Origin: a virus
Reading direction: 5' to 3' (one strand)
IMG/VR virus record: IMGVR_UViG_3300047300_000601
Coordinates: 1-46,374 of that record
DNA: 46,374 nucleotides
The notes under the pieces are model-generated. The model did not search any database and was not told the origin of the DNA. It saw nothing but the letters and a program-made list of their open reading frames with translations. Positions within the stretch are counted from its first letter, which is position 1; each line of letters opens with the position of its first letter. A program made the position numbers and the translations under genes. Below, one piece after another: positions 15,435 through 23,617 of the stretch.

Positions 15435-16841
15435 TTACTTATAAGAATAAACAATAACAATTCCACTCTCACCATTAGAAGTGCCAGAACCACCGCCACC
15501 GCCATCATCGGTACGACCACCTGGTCCACCAGAACCTGGAGCGCCAGTATATAGTTTAGTAGAAGCGGTATCGCGTCTAACTGTTGAAGAACCGCCCCAG
15601 AATGAACCACCACCAGTACCTCCTGGATAATGTCCGTGGCTATTCGCATGTCCAGTTCCATCACCACCATATAGGTTAATTTGCCCACCAGAACCGACGC
15701 CACCTATGCCACCAGAATGACTGTAGTTTTGATTAGCTCCATATCCACCAGAAGCAGAAACGTAAGATCCAAATGATGAAGTTCCGCCATTTCCTGCTCC
15801 AGCATAATAGCCTGTGCTGGCGCCACCAGCACCAATAGTTACTGAAACCTGATATATTCCTGATACGTCTATTTCTTTTTCCGCATAACCACCAGCGCCA
15901 CCAGATTCACAATATCCAGCGGCTCCGCCGCCACCACCAGTTACTTTTACAACAACCTTTGTACAATCGGTTGGTCTGTTCCATACTCCAGATGACGTGT
16001 ATGTATTGATCTGTAATAATTCACCTTTTGTAGAAACTGCAGCTGTTGATTGTGAAGTTAAATCTTGATATGTAATCTTAGTATCAAAAGTTTGTGTTGC
16101 GCCGAAGAACCTTGGTGCAGTCGTATTATATACAGTCAAACATTCTGCATCTGTTAATTGTCTATTCCATGCACCAAACCACGCAATATCACCCCAAAAT
16201 TGGTTAGCGTTATTTACATCCGTACCAGTATCGTTACCATATGCACCAAGAGAGTTAAATCCACCCTTAAACGCTGAGTTTGAAGAAGCATTGGAACCAC
16301 GAGTTGTTCCTGGTGTATCATTATAACTTAGTCTTAGATATGGGGAAACTGAACTAAATCTGAAGATTAACATGTTCCAACCATTACTACCATAATTTGG
16401 TAAACTTTGTTGACTAAAGCCAGTATCGTTAAAACCACTACCGTTTTGATTATCATACATACCAATATTCCAACCACCGTTTTGAATAATGATATTATGA
16501 TCTGGACACCCATAACTAGAAATTCCTCTAGTTAATGTTCTCCATTCTGATGTTGAGTTTCTAACTCTAGTCCATACAATATATGTTGCGTTACCCTGTT
16601 CTTTACCAACCATACCAAGGATGCCTCCGGATGCTAATTTCGCGCATCCATATGAACCATTGAAATCCATATATTTTGGAGAAGTGGCATTATATGCTTT
16701 AGGGTTTACATAGAAATGATTATCCAGACCGCTTAAATCTGGCCATGTATCGGAACCAGTTGTATATGATGATGCGTCCAAAAGAAGGCATAGTGACTTT
16801 TTAGGGATTTGAGTATATTGTTGTCCAATAACAATTGCCAT
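15435..16841 (-). CDS. Tail fibre / adhesin with LamG-like domain and Gly-rich tip
   Basis: I take the start at 16841 (MAIVIGQQYTQIP), not the longer frame to 16904. An AAGG ribosome binding site lies six bases ahead, and the longer version would overlap the upstream gene by 55 bases with an implausible N-terminus. The product is 468 aa. Residues about 15-240 look like a LamG/concanavalin-type sandwich: it opens LCLLLDASSY, then DLSGLDNHFY, and closes with GDIAWFGAWNRQLTDAECLTVYN. The rest is the CESGG Gly-rich tip shared with its neighbours, ending IVIVYSYK. LamG-like domains commonly bind surface glycans, so a receptor-binding role is likely. The ligand cannot be read from the sequence. Confidence 0.82.
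   Translation of the reverse strand: MAIVIGQQYTQIPKKSLCLLLDASSYTTGSDTWPDLSGLDNHFYVNPKAYNATSPKYMDFNGSYGCAKLASGGILGMVGKEQGNATYIVWTRVRNSTSEWRTLTRGISSYGCPDHNIIIQNGGWNIGMYDNQNGSGFNDTGFSQQSLPNYGSNGWNMLIFRFSSVSPYLRLSYNDTPGTTRGSNASSNSAFKGGFNSLGAYGNDTGTDVNNANQFWGDIAWFGAWNRQLTDAECLTVYNTTAPRFFGATQTFDTKITYQDLTSQSTAAVSTKGELLQINTYTSSGVWNRPTDCTKVVVKVTGGGGGAAGYCESGGAGGYAEKEIDVSGIYQVSVTIGAGGASTGYYAGAGNGGTSSFGSYVSASGGYGANQNYSHSGGIGGVGSGGQINLYGGDGTGHANSHGHYPGGTGGGSFWGGSSTVRRDTASTKLYTGAPGSGGPGGRTDDGGGGGSGTSNGESGIVIVYSYK
15876..15939 (-). repeat. Gly-rich tip repeat, copy 2 (pairs with 14497-14560)
   Basis: This is the second copy of the 64-base segment encoding the CESGGAGGYAEK core, with two A/G differences from copy 1. 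Such high local identity between two adjacent fibre genes suggests recombination or gene conversion at the tip module. Confidence 0.85.
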
Positions 16842-16849
16842 GTTTAACC

Positions 16850-17518
16850 TTAAGAATATGAATACACAACTACGATCCCAGGCATACCTTGAGAACCTGC
16901 CCACCCACCGTTAGATGCTCCACCTGGTCCACCAGAACCTGGAGCGCCAGTACCAACAGCGCCATAGTTGGCATTATGTGAAACACCATATCCGCCACCC
17001 CAATATGTGGCTCCACCACGTCCGATAGCAGAACGGCTACCGCTAGAACCATGACCAGTACCAGTTCCACCTAATAGATTGATGTCACCACCAGAACCGA
17101 CGCCACCGTGGCCACCCGTGTGATTAACGTGTCTGTTAGCACCATAGCCTCCAGAAGCAGACAAGAAACCTCCAAATGAGGAAGTCCCTCCATCAGAACC
17201 AGCTGCATAATAAGCAACAGCACCACCACCACCACCGACAGTTACAGACACGGAGTTAACTGTTGATACATCAATAATTCTCTCAGCATAACCACCACCG
17301 CCACCAGATTCGCAGTGATATGCAGCACCACCTCCACCGCCAGTTACTTTAACTAATACTTTTTTACAGTTGGATGGTCTGTACCAAGTAGATGTACCTG
17401 CTGATGTATATGAGTCAATTCTTATCAGCTTACCAGAATCTGAAGAAATATCTTTCTTCGTAGTTTGTGTTGTGGAATCGTTAAATGCGATTCCAGAAGA
17501 TCCAAGAGTTGTTGGCAT
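16850..17518 (-). CDS. Short tail fibre / adhesin, Gly-rich tip
   Basis: The 222-aa product has a short N-terminal fibre motif (LGSSGIAFNDSTTQT) of the kind repeated in phage tail fibres. It then goes straight into the Gly-rich module with STWYRPSNCKKVLVKVTGGGGG and HCESGGGGGYAERIIDV, ending in IVVVYSYS. It is the minimal version of the tip found in the two downstream genes, lacking any LamG or jelly-roll body. It is two bases from the upstream S74-domain gene. It is likely a virion-surface protein. The function of the tip is unknown. Confidence 0.78.
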   Translation of the reverse strand: MPTTLGSSGIAFNDSTTQTTKKDISSDSGKLIRIDSYTSAGTSTWYRPSNCKKVLVKVTGGGGGAAYHCESGGGGGYAERIIDVSTVNSVSVTVGGGGGAVAYYAAGSDGGTSSFGGFLSASGGYGANRHVNHTGGHGGVGSGGDINLLGGTGTGHGSSGSRSAIGRGGATYWGGGYGVSHNANYGAVGTGAPGSGGPGGASNGGWAGSQGMPGIVVVYSYS

Positions 17519-17519
17519 A

Positions 17520-17990
17520 TTAAACTCCAGATTTAATAGAGTCTACCTCTTGTTTTAATTCTTTGATAGCCTCAATAATCAACGGGATCAGTAGCTCATA
17601 TTTTACTGTTAGATAATTTTCGCCGCTTAAACTATATTCAGAACCATCTTCACGCTGGCCAATATCAAACGGTGCAGGTCTTACTGCCTCTGGTTGTACT
17701 CTTTGTACTGCTTGAGCGCTCAAAGCTACTTGTTGTTCATTATTATTAAAACCTAAACTTTTAGCTGTTTCGTTTTCAACATATAGAAAACCGCAAAGTT
17801 CTTCCACTTTAGCTAGTGCGTTTTCAATACCACCCACTTTAGTTTTTAGACGCTCGTCTGAATAATATGCAGTGATTTGATTGCTTGCTCTGATTTCACC
17901 AACAGTACCTGATGGCGGGGTACCAACCCCCAAAGAAGAGAATTGAGATGTTTGTGGTAGTAATGTGCTTGGGACTTTTGTTAATGCCAT
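17520..17990 (-). CDS. Short protein made mostly of an S74-type intramolecular chaperone domain
   Basis: S74 domains trimerise fibre precursors and then cut themselves off with a Ser-Lys dyad. In this 156-aa protein the domain starts at YYSDERLKTKVGGIENAL (about residue 42), with the Ser and Lys five residues apart as expected. It ends with a helical ENYLTVKYELLIPLIIEAIKELKQEV. Only about 40 residues (VGTPPSGTVGEIRASNQITA) precede it, so hardly any fibre body is present. It could be a tiny fibre, or a chaperone for neighbouring fibre proteins that lack the domain. A longer S74 fibre is at 23618-24841. Confidence 0.8.
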   Translation of the reverse strand: MALTKVPSTLLPQTSQFSSLGVGTPPSGTVGEIRASNQITAYYSDERLKTKVGGIENALAKVEELCGFLYVENETAKSLGFNNNEQQVALSAQAVQRVQPEAVRPAPFDIGQREDGSEYSLSGENYLTVKYELLIPLIIEAIKELKQEVDSIKSGV

Positions 17991-17991
17991 T

Positions 17992-18363
17992 TTATTCCCC
18001 TACTTTAACCCAGTTTTTTTGTTCTTCATTCCAATTGCATCTGTATTCAGTTGGTTTTGCAATCGGTGCTTCCCAGTTACATGTCTTCTCGTCTAGAACC
18101 CATGACTCAAATGGTTTTGGTGGAATAAATGCTTGACGATCATGATCGTAAGTATAACCAACGCCAGCAAAATTCTTACGAAGAGCTTGAAGGTCTTTTC
18201 TGATTGAACCTGTCCCTGGATCTACATATTCATCCCCGAAAGAATTATATGATGTTTTCACCCAGATATTAGGGTCTCCAACAGCGCCACTGTTAATAAA
18301 ATCTAAGTCTGCTACAATAACTTGAGTAACAACACCATTTTCAACTTTAGCAAAATGTGCCAT
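17992..18363 (-). CDS. Small conserved fibre-cluster protein
   Basis: The 123-aa product begins MAHFAKVENGVVTQVIVADLD, an opening I associate with short virion or fibre-associated proteins of marine T4-like phages. It has a basic middle (TGSIRKDLQALRKNFAGVGY) and a Trp-rich C-terminus (ESWVLDEKTCNWEAP, CNWNEEQKNWVKVGE). No enzyme motif is visible. The start is preceded by AAGGATAAATAA, which supplies the ribosome binding site. It may be a fibre component or assembly factor. Function is not established here. Confidence 0.75.
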   Translation of the reverse strand: MAHFAKVENGVVTQVIVADLDFINSGAVGDPNIWVKTSYNSFGDEYVDPGTGSIRKDLQALRKNFAGVGYTYDHDRQAFIPPKPFESWVLDEKTCNWEAPIAKPTEYRCNWNEEQKNWVKVGE

Positions 18364-18373
18364 TTATTTATCC

Positions 18374-19780
18374 TTATAGGTATACTTTAACTAAAACGAT
18401 ACCTGAACCGCCAGAACCAGAAGCTGCTCCATGCCACGCGATTAAACCTTGGTCTTCAGAAGAACCACCACCGCCACCACCAGTATTTGGTAGACCGTTA
18501 ATTTTATAAATGTTCCACGCAGCACCAGTGGTGTATTCTTTAGCAGAAGTTCCATTTCCTCCACCACCTTGACCGCCAATACCTTGAGCTAATAATGCAG
18601 ATGTTGAATAACTTGCTCCACCTCCCCCACCAGCAAACCAGCCACCTTCACCAAACCAGTTACCGAAAACTGTTGAAAGGTTAATGCCTGCACCGCCGTT
18701 GCCTCCAATAGAGTTGTTTGCATTTGATTGTCCAGTTCCACCAACACCGCCAGCACCACCACCGCCAGCACCGCCAAAGTTACCGTTACCACCAGAACGA
18801 CCGCCAGCATTTCCTAGCGAAGTCCAACCAACATATGTTCCTTGGTTAGATGCCGCGCCGTTGTTGTTCGAGTCAGTTGAATTTCGAGCACCACCGCCAC
18901 CGCCAGAACCACCACTTGTAGGTGCTGCTTGGTTATCTGAACAACCACCACCGCCACCGCCGTTAGCTGTAACACCAAACGCTTGGCTATAATCACCGTT
19001 TGCGCCTGCTCCGCCGTTAGAGTTCCAACCTCTTGGCATACCTGGTCCACCAGCGCCAACAATAACTGTGTATGTGCCAGCAGTAATTGTATACCCTTGA
19101 CGGTAAACTACACCACCAGCACCACCACCACCTTTACCAGTATCTTGGTCGCCATATGATCCACCACCAGCACCACCGCCACCAACTACTAAAACGTCAG
19201 CAGTTACAGATGAATCTGTGTAGAAAGTACCTGAACTCAAGAATGCATGTAGTCTATATGATGGTGTTTCAACAATAACCCCACCTGAAGTATTTACTAG
19301 GCTTTTTACAACTTGCCATCCAGTACCATCATTGAACTCAACACACTTTCTTTCAACATTATGACGGAAATGAGCTAATGGGTTTCCAGATGGTCGTTGT
19401 GCTGTTGTACCAGATGGTAAAGCCATTGAGCCAGTGCCATTGCCTGTCCCTGTGTCATATTTTGACACAGTAACGTTTCCGTCAACTATCTTAGGAGTTG
19501 TGACAGATGAATCTGATGGGACATATGCAATACCTTGCATACCAATAGCAACACATTCAACAACTGAACCTGCAGGGGGAGCTTCAGAGAAAATAATTTG
19601 GTTAGTACCAATAGAATATGTTGTAGTGTGCTGTTTAACACCGTCAATCGTCACAATTAAAGAAGCTGGTGTCACTGGCGTTCTTGAAATAGCGAAAACA
19701 GTTTGAGAACCGTTACCAGCAAATTGATCTGCTGTATATTGGGAAAATTTTGGAGCGTTTTGACCTGTTAGTAGAGCCAT
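18374..19780 (-). CDS. Tail fibre with T7-gp17-like N-terminus and long Gly-rich tip
   Basis: The 468-aa product has the fibre-type N-terminal domain seen in many podo- and myophages (ADQFAGNGSQTVFAISR, followed by VTIDGVKQHTTTYSIGTNQIIFSEAP, residues about 18-75). A short linker with FRHNVERKCVEFNDGTGWQ follows. From about residue 195 it has a very Gly-rich tip that opens with VTADVLVVGGGGAGGG and ends SGIVLVKVYL. This tip lacks the CESGG motif of the genes at 14068-17518, so it is a related but different variety. It is probably receptor-binding. A GATAAATA box sits 25 bases ahead of the start. Confidence 0.82.
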   Translation of the reverse strand: MALLTGQNAPKFSQYTADQFAGNGSQTVFAISRTPVTPASLIVTIDGVKQHTTTYSIGTNQIIFSEAPPAGSVVECVAIGMQGIAYVPSDSSVTTPKIVDGNVTVSKYDTGTGNGTGSMALPSGTTAQRPSGNPLAHFRHNVERKCVEFNDGTGWQVVKSLVNTSGGVIVETPSYRLHAFLSSGTFYTDSSVTADVLVVGGGGAGGGSYGDQDTGKGGGGAGGVVYRQGYTITAGTYTVIVGAGGPGMPRGWNSNGGAGANGDYSQAFGVTANGGGGGGCSDNQAAPTSGGSGGGGGARNSTDSNNNGAASNQGTYVGWTSLGNAGGRSGGNGNFGGAGGGGAGGVGGTGQSNANNSIGGNGGAGINLSTVFGNWFGEGGWFAGGGGGASYSTSALLAQGIGGQGGGGNGTSAKEYTTGAAWNIYKINGLPNTGGGGGGSSEDQGLIAWHGAASGSGGSGIVLVKVYL

Positions 19781-19792
19781 TGTTTTTACCTA

Positions 19793-20170
19793 TTATTCTT
19801 TAGGGTATTTATCTTTGATAGCTTGAATCTCAGCTTTCCACGCATCTAAACCATCATGGAAAATTTTATCCAATTGATCTTGGATTGATGGATATTCTGA
19901 TTGTCTACCATATACCCAAACAACTGTAGATTGAGCTTCTTGAAGTCGCGCGCTAAATGCTTCCCATGTTATTGGTGATGGTAAAGATACCATATCTCTT
20001 CTAAAGAAAACTGTATCTGTAGGGAACCAAATAACACTATTGAAGGTTTCTTCATCAATAGTCGTTCCAACTTCAGCTTCTAAGAAAAACTTAACACCAT
20101 TTTCTTCAGCGATGTCATGTAGCAATCTAGTAATTGCTTTTGATTGTTTTGTTTCAAGAGTTACTGACAT
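19793..20170 (-). CDS. Fibre-assembly-like protein
   Basis: I place the start at 20170 (MSVTLETKQSKAITRL), because the frame from 20191 overlaps the upstream gene and has no better ribosome site, whereas GGAG precedes this ATG. The 125-aa product ends with QSEYPSIQDQLDKIFHDGLD and IQAIKDKYPKE. That C-terminus is widespread in small proteins encoded next to phage tail-fibre genes and often annotated as fibre assembly. The N-terminal half is unfamiliar (helical, then VIWFPTDTVFFRRD). It probably assists or joins an adjacent fibre. Confidence 0.75.
   Translation of the reverse strand: MSVTLETKQSKAITRLLHDIAEENGVKFFLEAEVGTTIDEETFNSVIWFPTDTVFFRRDMVSLPSPITWEAFSARLQEAQSTVVWVYGRQSEYPSIQDQLDKIFHDGLDAWKAEIQAIKDKYPKE
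19806..19813 (-). promoter_or_regulatory. Possible late promoter box (GATAAATA) before the fibre gene at 18374
   Basis: GATAAATA on the minus strand lies 25 bases ahead of the ATG at 19780, close to the box-to-start spacing before gp13 and gp19. It is also coding sequence for the Asp-Lys-Tyr near the end of the upstream gene, so it could be coincidence. Confidence 0.3.
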
Positions 20171-20171
20171 A

Positions 20172-20804
20172 TTAAGAGATCTCCATAACAATTAAACGAG
20201 TACCATAAACGTTTGAACTGCCAGGTGATCTGGACATAGTTGCAGCGTTCTGGGAAATGTTGTTTGCGTTCCAACGACAAGAGTCATTATGGCTAAAACC
20301 ATACAAGCGATAATAACGTGTTTGACCAGCAACTACTGGCATGTTTGCGCCTTCATGGCCAGTACCATCATCAATTTCCATCAAATCAGCGTGGAAGTAG
20401 TGATCAGCCGCGCCAGAAACATATGTATGATGAGAACCTTGGTGAGAATACCAGCGTTCAACGCCACCAATAGTACATGTAAGACCTAAACCGATACCCC
20501 AAGAAGTTGATGAGTTATCATCAGCGTGACCATAACCAAAGATTAAAAATCTACTACCGCTGACAGTTGGTGTAATGTTAATACCAACGTTCAAGTCATA
20601 TACTGTACCCGCAGAGAAACTCATCTGTGTGTTATAGTATGTGCGGATAGTTTGAAGTACACCACCAGTATAACCAATCTTAGATCTTATGATTGAAGAA
20701 TCTAATAACTTAACACCTGCTAGTGAGTTATCTTGAATGTTAGTTCCAGATAATAAACCAGTAGAACCAACAGACAATTTGGCAAGGTTTCTTGCGTTAC
20801 TCAT
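20172..20804 (-). CDS. Short tail fibre / tip protein
   Basis: The 210-aa product begins MSNARNLAKLSVGSTGLLSG, the N-terminal anchor typical of small fibre proteins in marine T4-like phages. The body is beta-rich, with FLIFGYGHADDNSSTSWGIG in the middle and several His residues (SHQGSHHTYVSGAADHYFH). The C-terminus VYGTRLIVMEIS resembles the closing strand of globular fibre tips. No catalytic motif is seen. It is one of the tandem fibre genes and five bases from the upstream gene. Confidence 0.78.
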   Translation of the reverse strand: MSNARNLAKLSVGSTGLLSGTNIQDNSLAGVKLLDSSIIRSKIGYTGGVLQTIRTYYNTQMSFSAGTVYDLNVGINITPTVSGSRFLIFGYGHADDNSSTSWGIGLGLTCTIGGVERWYSHQGSHHTYVSGAADHYFHADLMEIDDGTGHEGANMPVVAGQTRYYRLYGFSHNDSCRWNANNISQNAATMSRSPGSSNVYGTRLIVMEIS

Positions 20805-20808
20805 TTAA

Positions 20809-21093
20809 TTATCCTTGTTGTTTAGCTTCAAGTTCAGCAGCAAGTTCTTCTAAAGCTCTTTTGTTTCTATCAGCAGCAGTTTCGATAGAAGCTGCCATTA
20901 CAATATCTTCTTTGGAACCAGAAATTGGTTCACCAGCTTGTAATTTACGTTGCACTTCAAGCGCAACGATTTCTTCAATAGCAATACGGCAACGTTCTTT
21001 AATGGTATTTTCAATCCATTCTTTACCGTCTACTGCATAGATATGTAACGCTTTATCTTCTGCTTCTGTCAATTTAATTGTATATTTAATCAT
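20809..21093 (-). CDS. Small helical hypothetical protein
   Basis: The 94-aa product is almost entirely helical and charged. It starts MIKYTIKLTEAEDKALHIYAVDGKEWIENTI and ends ALEELAAELEAKQQG, with coiled-coil-like heptads near the end. Similar small proteins are often found among fibre genes of marine myophages. It may be a chaperone or regulator. I cannot name the family. Confidence 0.75.
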   Translation of the reverse strand: MIKYTIKLTEAEDKALHIYAVDGKEWIENTIKERCRIAIEEIVALEVQRKLQAGEPISGSKEDIVMAASIETAADRNKRALEELAAELEAKQQG

Positions 21094-21102
21094 TTTATTC
21101 CC

Positions 21103-22083
21103 TTATCCTAATAGGTATCCGTCAAACTGGCACCACGCTTGGCTACCATAATCCCAGTGTTGTGAAACTCCTGGTCTAACATCAACATAGTCATTAGCAT
21201 TTAAGTTTATTACAGCTGCTAATGAACAGTTCATCCAGTTACCAGTTGATGTTTGATATGCCCATGCTGTTGCAGCTACACCATTAACATAGAATGCCGC
21301 ATAAGCACCTGACCCAGAAGCTACCCCGTTGATATTACCAAATGACGTAAACATATAACGCCCAGCAACTGGTGCTGTAAATCTTCTGTTTGTTGTAGAA
21401 TAATAACCACCGATGTTAAAACGTGTAGCAGTAAATGGAGCTGGTGTTCCTGCTGCAGTTGTTTCATTTGTCATACTGTAAGCACTAAACGCTGGCTGGT
21501 TTGGAACGTTCCAACGACCACCAGAATCAATACTAGCTGTTTGAACCCATGTAGTACCATTCCATGTAAAGAATCTGTGTTGTCCAGAAACCCCTCGAGT
21601 GTCAGTAATATAATGAATATCACCACCATATGTTGGCATGGAACGACCCCATGCTCTGACACCAACACCTTGAGTACCAGAACCTACGTTTGCTTCTAGG
21701 GATGCTGATGCTGTATCAGAATATGAAGAAACTCCATAGTTTGGTGTTCTTAAGTATGATTGCATCGGAGTTTGTCCGTTTGCGACCATATAACGGCTAT
21801 CTGTTTCAGACTTAGTATAAGAACTAGCTGAAAGAAATTGATTATAAGATACTACTTGTACAGCATCACCAGCACTAGCCGCAGAAGAAAGGATGACAGT
21901 GCTACCGTTTGTAGCATAATAGTCATCACCCTCGACAATTTTAATACCGTTAACAAAAACGTCTAAATCGCCAACAGAGTAACCTTGTGTGATTGTGAAC
22001 GTAGTCTGTCCAGCAGTAGCTGTAAAGTTTGTTCTTTCTACGCTCTTATATGCGGCACTACCGCTGCCAGATAATAAACCCAT
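21103..22083 (-). CDS. Tail fibre with C1q-like C-terminal domain
   Basis: The 326-aa product has the common fibre N-terminal domain (NFTATAGQTTFTITQGYSVGD, then VFVNGIKIVEGDDYYATNG) at residues about 18-75. A linker carrying KSETDSRYMVANG follows. The last 110 residues look like a C1q/TNF-type jelly roll. They have RRFTAPVAGRYMFTSFGNI near residue 235, AAFYVNGVAATAWAY, and the closing WCQFDGYLLG. C1q-like heads are trimeric ligand-binding domains, so this is a plausible receptor-binding fibre. The start lies at the end of the preceding 105-aa gene with one base of overlap. Confidence 0.82.
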   Translation of the reverse strand: MGLLSGSGSAAYKSVERTNFTATAGQTTFTITQGYSVGDLDVFVNGIKIVEGDDYYATNGSTVILSSAASAGDAVQVVSYNQFLSASSYTKSETDSRYMVANGQTPMQSYLRTPNYGVSSYSDTASASLEANVGSGTQGVGVRAWGRSMPTYGGDIHYITDTRGVSGQHRFFTWNGTTWVQTASIDSGGRWNVPNQPAFSAYSMTNETTAAGTPAPFTATRFNIGGYYSTTNRRFTAPVAGRYMFTSFGNINGVASGSGAYAAFYVNGVAATAWAYQTSTGNWMNCSLAAVINLNANDYVDVRPGVSQHWDYGSQAWCQFDGYLLG

Positions 22084-22400
22084 TAGTTCACCTCTAGAAC
22101 TGATACAATAACATCAACTGCTGCTGAAGAAGTAACCTTTAGAATATCACCTGCTTGCATAACTAATTTTTGATCGCCACCATATAACACTAAAGCATCA
22201 GCTGTTGGGACAACTGCACTTTTAATTACATAGTAATCAGATGCGCTTCTAGTTAGAACAACGGAAACGCTTGCAGCGCCTGTTGATGTATTTGCGAGAG
22301 ACAACCCAATAAGAGTTGTTTGAGTGTTTGCAGCAGCAGTCAACACAGAAGTCTGTGTTGTTACGCTAGAAGCAAGATAAGATTTAAATGTATTAGCCAT
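22083..22400 (-). CDS. Small beta-rich structural protein of the fibre cluster
   Basis: The 105-aa product (VLTAAANTQTTLIGLSLANT near residue 20, DYYVIKSAVVPTADALVLYGG near 56, ending VIVSVLEVN) is all-beta and Thr/Ser/Ala-rich. It resembles small virion proteins encoded beside tail fibres in marine T4-like phages. An AATAAATA occurs only six bases before the ATG, so I read it as leader sequence and not as a promoter. Role uncertain; perhaps a decorating or fibre-joining protein. Confidence 0.75.
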   Translation of the reverse strand: MANTFKSYLASSVTTQTSVLTAAANTQTTLIGLSLANTSTGAASVSVVLTRSASDYYVIKSAVVPTADALVLYGGDQKLVMQAGDILKVTSSAAVDVIVSVLEVN

Positions 22401-22411
22401 AACTTTATTTA

Positions 22412-23614
22412 TTATCCTAGTGCGATAGCCATAGCAACACTTGCGCCACTAACACTGTCTAACGTTGTTTGTAAGTCAGTAATAGAACTAATGCTATGTT
22501 GGTTTGAAGAAAATCTATCTGATAGAGAATCGTGGGAAAGCGTATCAAACGAGTTTGATCTAGCATTTTGTTTACCGAGCAATTCTCTAGCTGCAACGAT
22601 ATTTACACGAGCCAAGTTTTGAGTATATGAAGTTCTTGTTTTTAAGATAACTTTATACATTGGAGCAATTTCTGGCATAGATAAACCATAAGATGTAAAA
22701 TCTTCAGTCTCTGCTTCGCCATATGATGCCCATGCATTTCTTCCCATAACAAGTTTAATTGGGAATCTTGTATCGTTAGTGGCAATCACCCAATAAACAA
22801 TATATGTGTCATCAGCCGCAGCGGTTGTTAAAGAACCAACACCAGCTGAGATAGAGTTATAATATGCTCTAGTTGTAGAAGGATACCATGGAAGGGAAGT
22901 GCTTGCTACTTGCGTATAAGTTGTATTGTTAAGATACAAAATTGGAAGAGAAGCTAGACCGTTAACGAAACTGATAATATTTTGTTCGTATTGGTTTGCT
23001 GGAATATCACTATGTACAATAGAGTGTTCTAAATCTTCATCAGCCAAAACAATTGGAGATGAAAGAGAGAAACCAATAGTGTTTGGATTATTGATAGTGA
23101 TAGAAATATCACCACCAGATTTCCAGATAGCACCGTTTGTTGTGTGTTGGTAATAATGCCAGTTTAAATCTCTAGAAGCGCCATGGCGTTCATCAGCGAA
23201 TATTGGGGCATATGTTGTAGTCGCATCCCAATAAATGTATGCAACTAATAGGTTATCTTTTAAATTTGGAACAGAACCTAAATCAACTAATCTGTTTTGA
23301 ACAAAATCCCAGTGAATCCAGTGACTGCCTGAAGAGTTCGCTAAAGTTACAGTTTGATTTCCGCTGATTACTACTGCTTTACCTTTATAATATACAGTAA
23401 AGTTTGCACCAGTTGGTGCTAGAGTTAATGTTCTAGTTGTATCATTGAAAGAAATTGTACTAGAAGTTCTATCAACAAAACCAGTGGCATCGGCAGATAC
23501 GATTAATGCGTTGTTTAAGTTGATAAAGTTCTGGTCAATTTCAGCGTTCGTTAACGGTGCACCTTTTACTGTTGCTTCTGCTGCTGCCGTAACACGTGTG
23601 GTAATTAAAGGCAT
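22412..23614 (-). CDS. Tail fibre protein
   Basis: The 400-aa product has the anchor motif GAPLTNAEIDQNFINLNNAL at residues about 18-38, which is shared in form with the next fibre (RPLTIEEVDSNFDSLN) and with the collar fibre at 41149. The middle is beta-rich with GSHWIHWDFVQNRLVDLG, and a segment at about residue 147 reads DLNWHYYQHTTNGAIWKSGG. Near residues 345-385 it turns helical (ILKTRTSYTQNLARVNIVAA and SLSDRFSSNQHSISSITDL), suggestive of a trimeric coiled region. Receptor unknown. Confidence 0.8.
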   Translation of the reverse strand: MPLITTRVTAAAEATVKGAPLTNAEIDQNFINLNNALIVSADATGFVDRTSSTISFNDTTRTLTLAPTGANFTVYYKGKAVVISGNQTVTLANSSGSHWIHWDFVQNRLVDLGSVPNLKDNLLVAYIYWDATTTYAPIFADERHGASRDLNWHYYQHTTNGAIWKSGGDISITINNPNTIGFSLSSPIVLADEDLEHSIVHSDIPANQYEQNIISFVNGLASLPILYLNNTTYTQVASTSLPWYPSTTRAYYNSISAGVGSLTTAAADDTYIVYWVIATNDTRFPIKLVMGRNAWASYGEAETEDFTSYGLSMPEIAPMYKVILKTRTSYTQNLARVNIVAARELLGKQNARSNSFDTLSHDSLSDRFSSNQHSISSITDLQTTLDSVSGASVAMAIALG

Positions 23615-23617
23615 CTA

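Noticed and set aside
16842-16904. Longer start for the LamG-like fibre gene (MGRFSRYAWDRS...)
   Set aside because: It would overlap the upstream gene by 55 bases. The internal ATG at 16841 has a good ribosome site and a sensible N-terminus.
20171-20191. Longer start for the fibre-assembly-like gene (MLWRSLN...)
   Set aside because: It overlaps the preceding gene. The internal ATG at 20170 is preceded by GGAG.
14068-20804. CRISPR-like array in the repetitive fibre region
   Set aside because: The repeats are coding for Gly-rich loops, without regular spacers or a palindromic repeat.
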